The translations under genes and the position numbers were made by a program. A stretch of DNA of 64,000 bases, from the NCBI GenBank assembly GCA_965242615.1, contig CBDESR010000005.1, positions 496,001-560,000 of the forward strand, in the 5' to 3' direction. Source of the DNA: CBDBCU01 sp965242615. Its GTDB lineage: Bacteria > Chloroflexota > Dehalococcoidia > Lucifugimonadales > UBA3495. This document shows, in pieces, positions 9,027-15,705 of this stretch; positions within the stretch are counted from its first letter, which is position 1, and each line of letters starts with the position of its first letter. Under the pieces are notes generated by a model. It did not search any database. It was given only the letters and a program-made list of their open reading frames with translations, and had not been told where the DNA came from.

Positions 9027-9319
9027 CCTTGTACCGCAGCAAACAGTATGAAAAGAGTTGCCCCACGCCCGCGCTCTGTTGTTCCCTTAACAGCAGAGCT
9101 TGTCTGACCAGCCTCGGTCCAGGATGGACTATGTTACCGGTGAATCAATAGCACTTCGGGATGCTTCACCAGTCCCGAACCCTGATGGTGTGTAGTTAAA
9201 CAGGTTTATCGGGTAGGCTAGTGCTGCACACATTAAACCACCGGATAACCTTGGCGAGGTGAGCATAACCTCCGGCTCCTAGCAATAGGGGCCGGAGAGA
9301 CCTTATCGGGATAATCGCA
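8999..9319 (+). ncRNA. Candidate IscB omega-RNA scaffold starting with the last CRISPR repeat
   Basis: This 320-nt stretch directly precedes iscB, where omega-RNAs (HEARO RNAs) lie. Visible structure, in order: repeat segment GTCAGAC (8999-9005) pairs with GTCTGAC (9102-9108); repeat segment 9010-9025 pairs perfectly over 16 bp with GTTGCCCCACGCCCGC (9057-9072); hairpin 9073-9099 has an 11-pair stem (one G-T) and a CCCTT loop; hairpin 9139-9170 has loop TTCGGG (9155-9160), which can form a pseudoknot with CCCGAA (9174-9179); GAGGT/ACCTC lies at 9256-9272; a long stem at 9270-9297 is capped by a GCAA tetraloop. In the family the guide sits 5' of the scaffold, so spacer 7 (8966-8998) would be the guide. 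The 3' end is uncertain and may run into the start of iscB. Confidence 0.85.
9057..9108 (+). repeat. Split anti-repeat complementary to the CRISPR repeat
   Basis: Two blocks, 9057-9072 (16 nt) and 9102-9108 (7 nt), are exact reverse complements of 23 of the 28 repeat positions, in matching order. They are split by an independent hairpin (9073-9099). The repeat side leaves CCCG (9006-9009) unpaired. The 30 nt between repeat and anti-repeat (9027-9056) would be a loop, so repeat and anti-repeat sit in one RNA, unlike the separate crRNA and tracrRNA of Cas9 systems. Confidence 0.88.
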
Positions 9320-10612
9320 ATGCCCTTTGTCGCGGTGGTGGACACCAATAAAGTTCCGCAAATGCCGGTACATCCGGCCGTCTCCCGGCGATTGCTGGCT
9401 AATGGGCAAGCGGCGGTTTGGGAGAAAACCCCCATCTTTACCATCATCCTGAAAGAACCCGGGGTTCAGATACCTGCCGCCGCGTTGCGGATTAAGATTG
9501 ACCCCGGCAGCAAGACTTCGGGGTTGGTGGTAGTGGACGACCGCAACGCGGCGGTGCTTTGGGCCGCTGAACTGACGCACAAAGGGCAGGAAATCAAGGA
9601 TAAGCTGGTTAAACGCCGGGCTATCCGCCGGGGACGGCGGAACCGGAAAACCCGTTATCGACCAGCGCGCTTTGACCATCGCAGCCGGCCCGAGGGTTGG
9701 CTGCCCCCTTCGCTGCTGAGCCGGGTTCACAACATCGAAACCTGGGTTGACCGGCTGATGGCGCATTTCCCCATTAGCCATATCAGCCTTGAGGTGGCTA
9801 GGTTTGATACCCAGCTAATGCAGAACGCGCATATATCGGGGGTTGAGTATCAACGCGGCACCCTTGCCGGGTACACCATCCGCGAGTATCTTTTGGAACA
9901 TTGGGGGCGGCAGTGCGCCTACTGCAAAAAAACCGATGTGCCTTTGGAGATAGAGCATATTATCCCTAAAGGCGGCGACCGTGGCGGGAGCGATCGAGCT
10001 TCCAACCTCACGCTTGCTTGCCACGCCTGCAACCAGGAAAAAGGCAACCAAACCGCCGCCGAGTACGGTTTCCCGGCAATTCAAGCGCACGCCAAAAGCC
10101 CGCTGAAAGACGCGGCGATGATGAATGCCACCCGGTATAAACTCCAGGAGATTCTGCGGGAAAAGGTCGGGGAACGGCTGGAGATCGGCCACGGCGCATT
10201 GACCAAATTTAACCGTGTTGAACGGGCCGGGCTGGAAAAGTCCCATTGGGCGGACGCCGCCTGTGTCGGGGAATCCACCCCCGACCAGTGGAAAGTGTTG
10301 CCCGACAAGCCGTTGCTTATCCGGGCAGTAGGGTCGGGCAATGCGTTGGGACGCCGGCAGTTTATCAAAGTAGATAAATTCGGCTTCCCGCGAGACAAAA
10401 ACGGTAAAGCCCGGATGAAAAGGCGGGATGGGTTTCAGTCCGGGGATAAAGTGCGTGTTACTTCGGGCAAGCACACCGGAGTAGAGGGCAAAGTCAGTTT
10501 TCGTGCCAAAGGCAATTTCGCTTTGAGTGGCACGGGGGAGAAATCGACTCCTCAAGTCCACCCCCGCGACTTGGAACGGATTCGCCGCGCGGACAACTTT
10601 ACCTATTCCTGA
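9320..10612 (+). CDS. iscB: IscB RNA-guided endonuclease (RuvC-HNH)
   Basis: The 430-residue protein has every IscB domain in order. The PLMP-type N-terminus is at residues 1-45 (VVDTNKVPQMPVHP). RuvC-I is KIDPGSKTSG with D61. An arginine-rich bridge helix spans about 98-121. RuvC-II is ISLEVARFD with E158. The HNH domain has CxxC at 199-202, E212-H213, N229 and CxxC at 234-237. RuvC-III is LEKSHWADAACVG with H309 and D312. A C-terminal basic target-motif-binding domain covers about 345-425. All catalytic residues look intact, so nicking of both strands is expected. IscB is the IS200/IS605-linked ancestor of Cas9 and cuts DNA using an omega-RNA encoded just upstream. No TnpA transposase is adjacent; instead a CRISPR-like array is. 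No strong ribosome-binding site is seen; the start may be controlled by the RNA structure before it. Confidence 0.96.
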   Translation: MPFVAVVDTNKVPQMPVHPAVSRRLLANGQAAVWEKTPIFTIILKEPGVQIPAAALRIKIDPGSKTSGLVVVDDRNAAVLWAAELTHKGQEIKDKLVKRRAIRRGRRNRKTRYRPARFDHRSRPEGWLPPSLLSRVHNIETWVDRLMAHFPISHISLEVARFDTQLMQNAHISGVEYQRGTLAGYTIREYLLEHWGRQCAYCKKTDVPLEIEHIIPKGGDRGGSDRASNLTLACHACNQEKGNQTAAEYGFPAIQAHAKSPLKDAAMMNATRYKLQEILREKVGERLEIGHGALTKFNRVERAGLEKSHWADAACVGESTPDQWKVLPDKPLLIRAVGSGNALGRRQFIKVDKFGFPRDKNGKARMKRRDGFQSGDKVRVTSGKHTGVEGKVSFRAKGNFALSGTGEKSTPQVHPRDLERIRRADNFTYS

Positions 10613-10639
10613 ACCGCCGGTAACGCCCGCCCCCCTCCC

Positions 10640-11710
10640 CTAAAAATCCGCCAACCCATTCCCCTGCGCCAGCCCCACCGCCAGCCGTATCGCCTCCAGC
10701 ATACTCACGTGCTGCGCTACCCCCTGCCCGGCAATATCAAACGCCGTCCCGTGATCCACCGAAGTGCGGACAAAAGGCAGCCCCAAATTCGCCGTCACGC
10801 TCTCCTCAAACCCGTACACCTTCACCGGAATATGCCCCTGGTCGTGAAACATCGCCAGCACCGCATCATACCGCCCCTGAATCGCCTGATGAAACACGCT
10901 GTCCGCCGGTATCGGCCCCACCGCATCAATCCCCCGCTCCCGCGCCGCCGCCACTGCCGGGGCAATCTCCTCTGCCTCCTCATTCCCCAGCAATCCCCCA
11001 TCGCTGTTATGCGGATTCAACCCGGCTGCTGCCAACCGCGGCTGCGGAAATCCCCACTTAACGAAAGTGTCATGCGTCAATTGCAGAAACTCCAGAATCC
11101 GCTCCCGTTTCACATAATCGCACGCCACCCGCAGCGACCGGTGCGTCGTCAAATGCACCACCCGCAGATTCTTGGACAGCAGCATCGTAGCGATGGTTTT
11201 AATGCCGGCCAGCTCCTGCAGCAGCTCCGTATGCCCGATGGACTGAAACCCCGCTAAACTAGCCGCCTCCTTATTCAGCGGCGCCGTCGCCATCCCGTCC
11301 ACCACGCCGGCCAACGCCAGCTGACCCGCCTTGCTCACCCACTCCATCGCCGCCTTCCCGCAAGGCACACTCAGCCGCCCCACCGTAATATCCTCCGGGT
11401 TCAGGTTATGGATGTCCACCACCTCCACCACCGCCGGATCCAGCCCCACCGCCGGCACATCCTCCGTCTCCCGCACCGCCAACGGCAGCCCGGTCACCCG
11501 CACCGCCTGCTCCATCGCCCAGGCATTGCCCACCACCACCGGCCGGCAAGCGGCATACACCCGCGGATCCGCCAAAGCCTTAACCACCACCTCCGGCCCA
11601 ACGCCGCACGGATCCCCCATCGTAATGGCAATCGCCGGTTTCCCCATCGTAATCACCGGATCCCCCATCGTAGTCGTCATCGCCGGTTTCCCCAATTCCC
11701 CATCAGTCAT
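10640..11710 (-). CDS. pdxA: 4-hydroxythreonine-4-phosphate dehydrogenase (PdxA family)
   Basis: The 356-residue protein matches PdxA, which oxidises and decarboxylates 4-phosphohydroxy-threonine in vitamin B6 synthesis. Visible are ITMGDPCGVGPE at the N-terminus, GMATAPLNKEA, the metal-site GHTELL, and the C-terminal VDHGTAFDIAGQG. The start at 11710 has GGGAGG 12 bp upstream. The N-terminus carries a tandem near-duplication (GKPAMTTTMGDP then GKPAIAITMGDP); most homologues begin near the second copy, which would correspond to an ATG at 11647. Some PdxA2 proteins act on erythronate phosphates instead, so the exact substrate is not certain. Confidence 0.9.
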   Translation of the reverse strand: MTDGELGKPAMTTTMGDPVITMGKPAIAITMGDPCGVGPEVVVKALADPRVYAACRPVVVGNAWAMEQAVRVTGLPLAVRETEDVPAVGLDPAVVEVVDIHNLNPEDITVGRLSVPCGKAAMEWVSKAGQLALAGVVDGMATAPLNKEAASLAGFQSIGHTELLQELAGIKTIATMLLSKNLRVVHLTTHRSLRVACDYVKRERILEFLQLTHDTFVKWGFPQPRLAAAGLNPHNSDGGLLGNEEAEEIAPAVAAARERGIDAVGPIPADSVFHQAIQGRYDAVLAMFHDQGHIPVKVYGFEESVTANLGLPFVRTSVDHGTAFDIAGQGVAQHVSMLEAIRLAVGLAQGNGLADF

Positions 11711-11902
11711 AACGCGCCAATGCCTCCCGCCGGCCCCCCGGCCGATTTTTGCCCCCCATTATAGCACGCCCCCCTTGCAATCCTGCATCCCCCCACCCGC
11801 ACCTATGTCATTCCGAGGCGATAGCCGAGGAATCTCGACTCCACGCCCTCAATCCCCCTACAACACAACCAGCCACCAAAAACTAAAAACTTTTGAGGGG
11901 GT

Positions 11903-11932
11903 GCGGGGGAACTTTTACAAAAGTTCCCCCGC
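11903..11932. repeat. Dispersed 14-bp hairpin repeat, copy A
   Basis: A perfect inverted repeat with arms GCGGGGGAACTTTT is separated by AC. Other copies are at 29215-29244, 58024-58053 and 62358-62387, always next to a short (A)AACTTTTGAGGGGGT segment. It could act as a bidirectional terminator or be a REP-like element. Confidence 0.8.
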
Positions 11933-11978
11933 CGTCTCCCAATTGAAAACTAATCCGAAAATTCATACCATTTCACTA

Positions 11979-12007
11979 TTGACATATCCCAAAACATCCC
12001 CCATAAT
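11979..12007 (+). promoter_or_regulatory. Sigma-70 promoter inside composite element copy 1
   Basis: TTGACA at 11979-11984, 17-bp spacer, CATAAT at 12002-12007. The same arrangement occurs in the other two copies (CATAAT in copy 2, TATAAT in copy 3), though the spacers differ in sequence. This argues that the promoter is kept by selection or by recent copying. Confidence 0.75.
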
Positions 12008-12013
12008 AATACC

Positions 12014-12502
12014 CGTCGAGGTCAGACCCGGCCCCTGGACGCAGGGACTTAAACGATTCGCTAGCTTACCGTTGCTTTTATCGCCACAGCGCGCTGTGGG
12101 CGTCCGCCCAGCCCTAACCGGCAACGCGGCCGCCTCAACTCCTCCCCCGGGGACACGGGATTAAGGCCCCCAATTCCCCATCCGGAGCGAACGGAAAACG
12201 GCAAATCCCAATCGCCGCCAAATCGCCGCCAAACCGCCGCCCCATCCTGATAGGAGTTCGAGCTTAGGGTTGACTGGAAGTGGTCAACCAACGGTAGCAA
12301 GACTGGGCCAACCCGCCGGAATGGCAACCATACCGACCGGCGTCAGTAGCCAATCTAAGGTTGCGCTATCGTAATCGGCAGTCTGGTCGGGAAACTCCGG
12401 GAGGATGCAAGCCAGGATACCCCCCGGAGCAGGCAACCCAAAGGCCAGCCTTGCCAACCACCTTCCGCGACGGGCGGAACCCCTTGGCCAAGGGGTTCCG
12501 CC
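12014..12502 (+). ncRNA. Candidate structured RNA, copy 1
   Basis: This is the ~490-nt transcribed body of the composite element. Conserved hairpins include CCCTG-GACG-CAGGG (12033-12046), the palindrome CACAGCGCGCTGTG, GGTTGAC/GTCAACC (12268-12289), a CCGCCGG...CCGGCG stem with an ATGG/CCAT inner stem, and the terminal palindrome GGCGGAACCCCTT... (12473-12502). In the other copies the first stem is CCCGG-GACG-CCGGG and the palindrome arms read GGCGGAAACC. These are compensatory changes, expected for a folded RNA. Reading frames on either strand are not conserved between copies. I do not recognise the RNA family. Transcription is inferred from the promoter only. Confidence 0.6.
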
Positions 12503-12580
12503 AATACCGCTTTGCAATTTTTCCCCATCCCCATTAAAATATCCCTCTAAATCTATCCCCCCTCAGGAGTAACCCTCGGT

Positions 12581-13795
12581 TTGACTGCTACCCCCGCCTA
12601 CCTCCACGAATTCCAGCCCCCCCAGCGCATCCTCCTCGGCCCCGGCCCCAGCTCCATCCATCCCCGCGTCCTCCAAGCCATGACCCAGCCCATCCTCGGC
12701 CATCTCGACCCCCGCTTTTTCGGCGTAATGGACGACGTCTGCGCTATGCTCCGCCAAGTCTATCGCACCGAAAACCAAATGACCGTCCCCCTCTCCTCCA
12801 CCGGCACCGGCGCTATGGAAGCCGCCTGCGCCAATATCCTCGAACCCGGCGACAAAATCATCGTCTGCCGCAACGGCTTCTTTGGCGACCGCCTCGCCGA
12901 CATCGCCAACCGCTGCCACGCCCAAACCATCCTCCTCGACTTCGCCTGGGGCCAGCCCGTAAATATCGCCGCCCTCTCCGACGCCCTCGACCAACATCGC
13001 CCGGTCCAAGCCGTCGGCATCGTCCACGCCGAAACCTCCACCGGCTCCCTCACTCCCCTGCCCGAAATCGTCCAACTCATCCACCGCCACAACGCCCTCG
13101 TCATCGTCGACGCCGTTACCTCCCTCGGCGGCCACAACCTCCAAATGGACGCTTGGGACTTGGATGTCTGCTACAGCGGCACCCAGAAATGCCTCGGCGC
13201 GCCCCCCGGCTTGGCGCCCATCAGCTTCGGCCCCCGCGCCATGCACGCCCTCAACGCCCGCCAAACCCCCGTCCAGAGCTTCTACTTCAACCTCAAAGAC
13301 CTCGAAAGCTACTGGAACCAAACCCGCGCCTACCATCACACCACCCCCATCTCCATGACCTACGCCCTCCGCGAAGCCCTCCGGATGCTGATGGCCGAAG
13401 GACTGGAAACCCGCCTCCACCGCCACGCCCGGGTCGCCGCCGCCCTCCGCGCCGGCCTCGCCGCCCTCGGCATCGGACTAATGGCCGCCGCCGGCTACCG
13501 CCTCAATCCCCTAACCACCGCTCTAATCCCCGACGGCATCGACGACGCCGCAATCCGCCGCCGCCTCATCGACGACTACGCCATCGAAATCGGCGGCGGC
13601 CTCGGCCAAGGCAGCGGCAAAGTCTGGCGCATCGGTCTAATGGGCGAATCCGCCCGGGAAACCAATGTATTCGCCCTCCTCTCCGCCCTCGAACGCCTCC
13701 TCCCCGAACAAGGCTACGAAACCGCCCCCGGCGACAGCCTCTCCGCCGCCCAGCGCGCCCTCCTCGCCTACGACGAAACCGGCGCTTTGCCCTAG
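12581..13795 (+). CDS. Alanine-glyoxylate / serine-pyruvate aminotransferase family protein
   Basis: The protein of about 404 residues is a class V PLP aminotransferase. It starts with the family signature ILLGPGPSSIHPRVL, has the HLDPRF turn, STGTGAMEAA for phosphate binding, and the PLP lysine K203 in SGTQKCLGAPPG. Family members move the amino group of alanine or serine to glyoxylate, linking to photorespiration-like or serine-cycle metabolism. The start is a TTG with AGGAG 11 bp upstream. No partner genes adjoin. Confidence 0.88.
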   Translation: MTATPAYLHEFQPPQRILLGPGPSSIHPRVLQAMTQPILGHLDPRFFGVMDDVCAMLRQVYRTENQMTVPLSSTGTGAMEAACANILEPGDKIIVCRNGFFGDRLADIANRCHAQTILLDFAWGQPVNIAALSDALDQHRPVQAVGIVHAETSTGSLTPLPEIVQLIHRHNALVIVDAVTSLGGHNLQMDAWDLDVCYSGTQKCLGAPPGLAPISFGPRAMHALNARQTPVQSFYFNLKDLESYWNQTRAYHHTTPISMTYALREALRMLMAEGLETRLHRHARVAAALRAGLAALGIGLMAAAGYRLNPLTTALIPDGIDDAAIRRRLIDDYAIEIGGGLGQGSGKVWRIGLMGESARETNVFALLSALERLLPEQGYETAPGDSLSAAQRALLAYDETGALP

Positions 13796-13901
13796 CCCCC
13801 GATACGGGGATAACGGTTGACTTCCCCGTACAAAATCCAACCCTACCCCCATCCTTCCCGTAAAAACCGGAATCCAGACCAAAAATAGGAGTAACCCCAA
13901 A

Positions 13902-14624
13902 ATGTCCCCCAGCTCCAAACTCCAAGCCGCCCTATTCGCCCTCGCCATCCTCCTCGCCGCCGCCGCCTTCATCCTCGTCTGGCAGCTCCTCCGCAACTCC
14001 AACGGCATCGCCCGCATCCAGGAGGAACGCTTCCAAGCCTACCAACTCGCCGACGGCCTCCGCCAAACCTCCGACGACCTCACCCGTATGGCCCGCCTCT
14101 ACGCCGTCACCGGCGATGCCCGCTACCAGGACTACTTTCAGGAAATCCTCGACATCCGCAACGGCGCCGCCCCCCGGCCCGACGGCTACTTCCGCGTCTA
14201 TTGGGACTTCGTCGTCGCCACCGGCCAGAAACCCCGTACCGCCCACAACGCCGTATCCCTCGACCAACTAGCCTCAGATGTCGGCTTCGAGGATCGGGAA
14301 TTCGCCCTGCTCCGCCAATCCGAGGAAAACTCCAACCGCTTGGCCGAACTGGAACAGCAAGCCTTGGCCGCCCAAACCCCGGCCCAACTCGAGCAAGCCC
14401 GCCAAACCCTCCACGGCCCCGAATACCATCAGGAAAAAGCCCGCATAATGCAGCCCCTCGACCACCTGCTCAACGCCGTCGCCGGCCGCGCCGACGAAAC
14501 CCTCGCCACCCGCTACAGCCTCCGCAACACCCTCACCATCATCACCCTCCTCCTCCTCCTGCTCAGCGGCCTCCTCGCCACCGCCGGCCTGATGTTAGCC
14601 CTCAAAACCCGCCCGCAAACCTAG
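13902..14624 (+). CDS. Membrane-anchored sensor-like protein without output domain
   Basis: The 240-residue protein has an N-terminal membrane helix (about residues 8-29), an extracytoplasmic helical region of ~180 residues, and a C-terminal membrane helix (about 212-234) followed by only a few residues. The middle contains TSDDLTRMARLYAVTGDARY, a sequence seen in the sensor regions of many chemoreceptors and diguanylate cyclases. Here the reading frame stops right after the second helix, so no HAMP, GGDEF or kinase domain is attached. It may signal through a partner or be a shortened receptor. It lies alone between an aminotransferase and a restriction operon on the other strand. Confidence 0.7.
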   Translation: MSPSSKLQAALFALAILLAAAAFILVWQLLRNSNGIARIQEERFQAYQLADGLRQTSDDLTRMARLYAVTGDARYQDYFQEILDIRNGAAPRPDGYFRVYWDFVVATGQKPRTAHNAVSLDQLASDVGFEDREFALLRQSEENSNRLAELEQQALAAQTPAQLEQARQTLHGPEYHQEKARIMQPLDHLLNAVAGRADETLATRYSLRNTLTIITLLLLLLSGLLATAGLMLALKTRPQT

Positions 14625-14635
14625 CCAAAGCCAAC

Positions 14636-14664
14636 AAAAAGGGGGCGGGTGCAAGACCCGCCCC
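14636..14664 (-). terminator. Rho-independent terminator (minus strand)
   Basis: A stem GGGGCGGGT/ACCCGCCCC with a 5-nt loop is followed by five Ts on the minus strand. It is placed just past the small gene ending at 14673 and closes the restriction/HEPN operon; it also lies behind the plus-strand sensor gene. Confidence 0.8.
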
Positions 14665-14672
14665 TAGCACTA

Positions 14673-14882
14673 CTAACGCCGCCAGCCATAGGCTTCCTGA
14701 AACAACTGGCCGACGCCCTTCCCCGATACGGAGTCTTTGCCTCTTGGGGTAAGCAGAACCGTTCGGCCCAGCTTTTCAGAAAGCTGTCGCTCGACGCAGA
14801 ATCGACAGACCAGTGCGCCGGTAATGTTTTCGGCGAAAGCCACCCGCCTGCTATGGCAAATGCTGTACCTTTTTACCGGCAT
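14673..14882 (-). CDS. Small protein at the end of the restriction/HEPN operon
   Basis: This 69-residue protein is preceded by a good ribosome-binding site (GGAGGTGG, 5-6 bp before ATG) and followed by a terminator, so it is likely real. It is basic, with three cysteines (ICHSR, VCRFC) and a GKGVGQLF stretch. I do not recognise it. It is the third gene in a row after the restriction-methylation fusion and the HEPN-like gene, so a role in that defence locus is plausible. Confidence 0.6.
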   Translation of the reverse strand: MPVKRYSICHSRRVAFAENITGALVCRFCVERQLSEKLGRTVLLTPRGKDSVSGKGVGQLFQEAYGWRR

Positions 14883-14937
14883 AGACCACCTCCGTTAGAA
14901 AGTCAGCGTACCAAGTTGACGCCACCCCAAGCAGGGT

Positions 14938-15705
14938 TCATCCTTGCCCCTCCCAACGGGACAAGTACTCATTCAGTAACTCATCCAGATGGTCCCTAGC
15001 ACGGGGATAGTTGTCCCGTGTTTCTTGCGGTGGACGACGGTTGTGAGCGACGCAGTTCCTCATTCGCCCGATGGTTTCCATGTCATCCCTGATGCCCGCT
15101 ATAAGAGTAGCGTCCTCCTCTGGTAGATAATTAGTCAAATCAGTTCCCGAACGCTGGTTCAGGCTCCCGTATTTCCCAAAATCCAGATGAAAGAACTGGT
15201 TCTCGTTAGCCCTCAGCATCTGGTTTATTTTGGATGCCCTCGACTTCTGAACTTTTTCGACGGCAAGCAAATTGAAGGGATCCTTAAGCTCACCGGCGTT
15301 AAGATAAATGAACGAGAGCACCCGCCTTAGCTTCATCTCCAAGTGGAAAATCTCATCGGCGAGTGCAGAGAGCTCCGCCTGAAACAAAGGGTCTTCAAAC
15401 ATCACCACGTGGAAAACGGTAGAGTAATCCCGCAGATTTTCGACGAAATAAGTTAATACTTCATCCACTCCGTCAACACCCATGATGTGTTCAGGCAAGT
15501 CCAAGTCAAATCCCAGCAACGTGTTGCCGTTACCAAGCTCCGCGTTGTCAACAGCTCGGACGACACGGTTTTGGATGGTAACTTCATCGTCGCTGCTTCC
15601 CGATGCGTCCAAAGCGTTGGTCAGCACTTCCAACAAGTACTGATTTACGCTTGCGATCTCCTGATCAGGGGGCGCGTTGCAAACTATGAGAAACTCAAAA
15701 ATCAC
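14938..15705 (-). CDS. HEPN-like protein coupled to a restriction-modification gene
   Basis: The 255-residue protein overlaps the stop of the upstream restriction-methylation gene by 4 bp (ATGA), so the two are translationally coupled. The helical C-terminal half contains RNCVAH, fitting the R-x4-H motif of HEPN ribonucleases, with N and C next to the arginine. The N-terminal third is unrecognised. HEPN proteins often act as toxins or RNA-cutting effectors beside restriction systems. That fits here but is inference from one short motif and the context. Confidence 0.6.
   Translation of the reverse strand: MIFEFLIVCNAPPDQEIASVNQYLLEVLTNALDASGSSDDEVTIQNRVVRAVDNAELGNGNTLLGFDLDLPEHIMGVDGVDEVLTYFVENLRDYSTVFHVVMFEDPLFQAELSALADEIFHLEMKLRRVLSFIYLNAGELKDPFNLLAVEKVQKSRASKINQMLRANENQFFHLDFGKYGSLNQRSGTDLTNYLPEEDATLIAGIRDDMETIGRMRNCVAHNRRPPQETRDNYPRARDHLDELLNEYLSRWEGQG

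Larger units (their letters stand above)
11806..12502 (+). repeat. Composite dispersed element, copy 1 (697 bp)
   Basis: This begins with the TCATTCCGAGGCG...GAGGAATC motif, followed by a 14-bp hairpin (11903-11932), a near-consensus promoter (11979-12007) and a ~490-nt conserved body ending in a perfect 30-nt palindrome. Copy 3 at 57926-58622 has exactly the same length (697 bp) and orientation; copy 2 at 28583-29340 is inverted and 61 bp longer. No transposase is inside. It could be a MITE-like element or an RNA gene with its own promoter. Confidence 0.75.

Noticed and set aside
8661..9107. A 148-codon open frame reading through the array, repeating RPRRAWGN and PGGRGAT-like peptides
   Set aside because: It exists only because the 61-bp repeat period and GC-rich repeats keep the frame open; it has no separate ribosome-binding site and its sequence is the repeats themselves.
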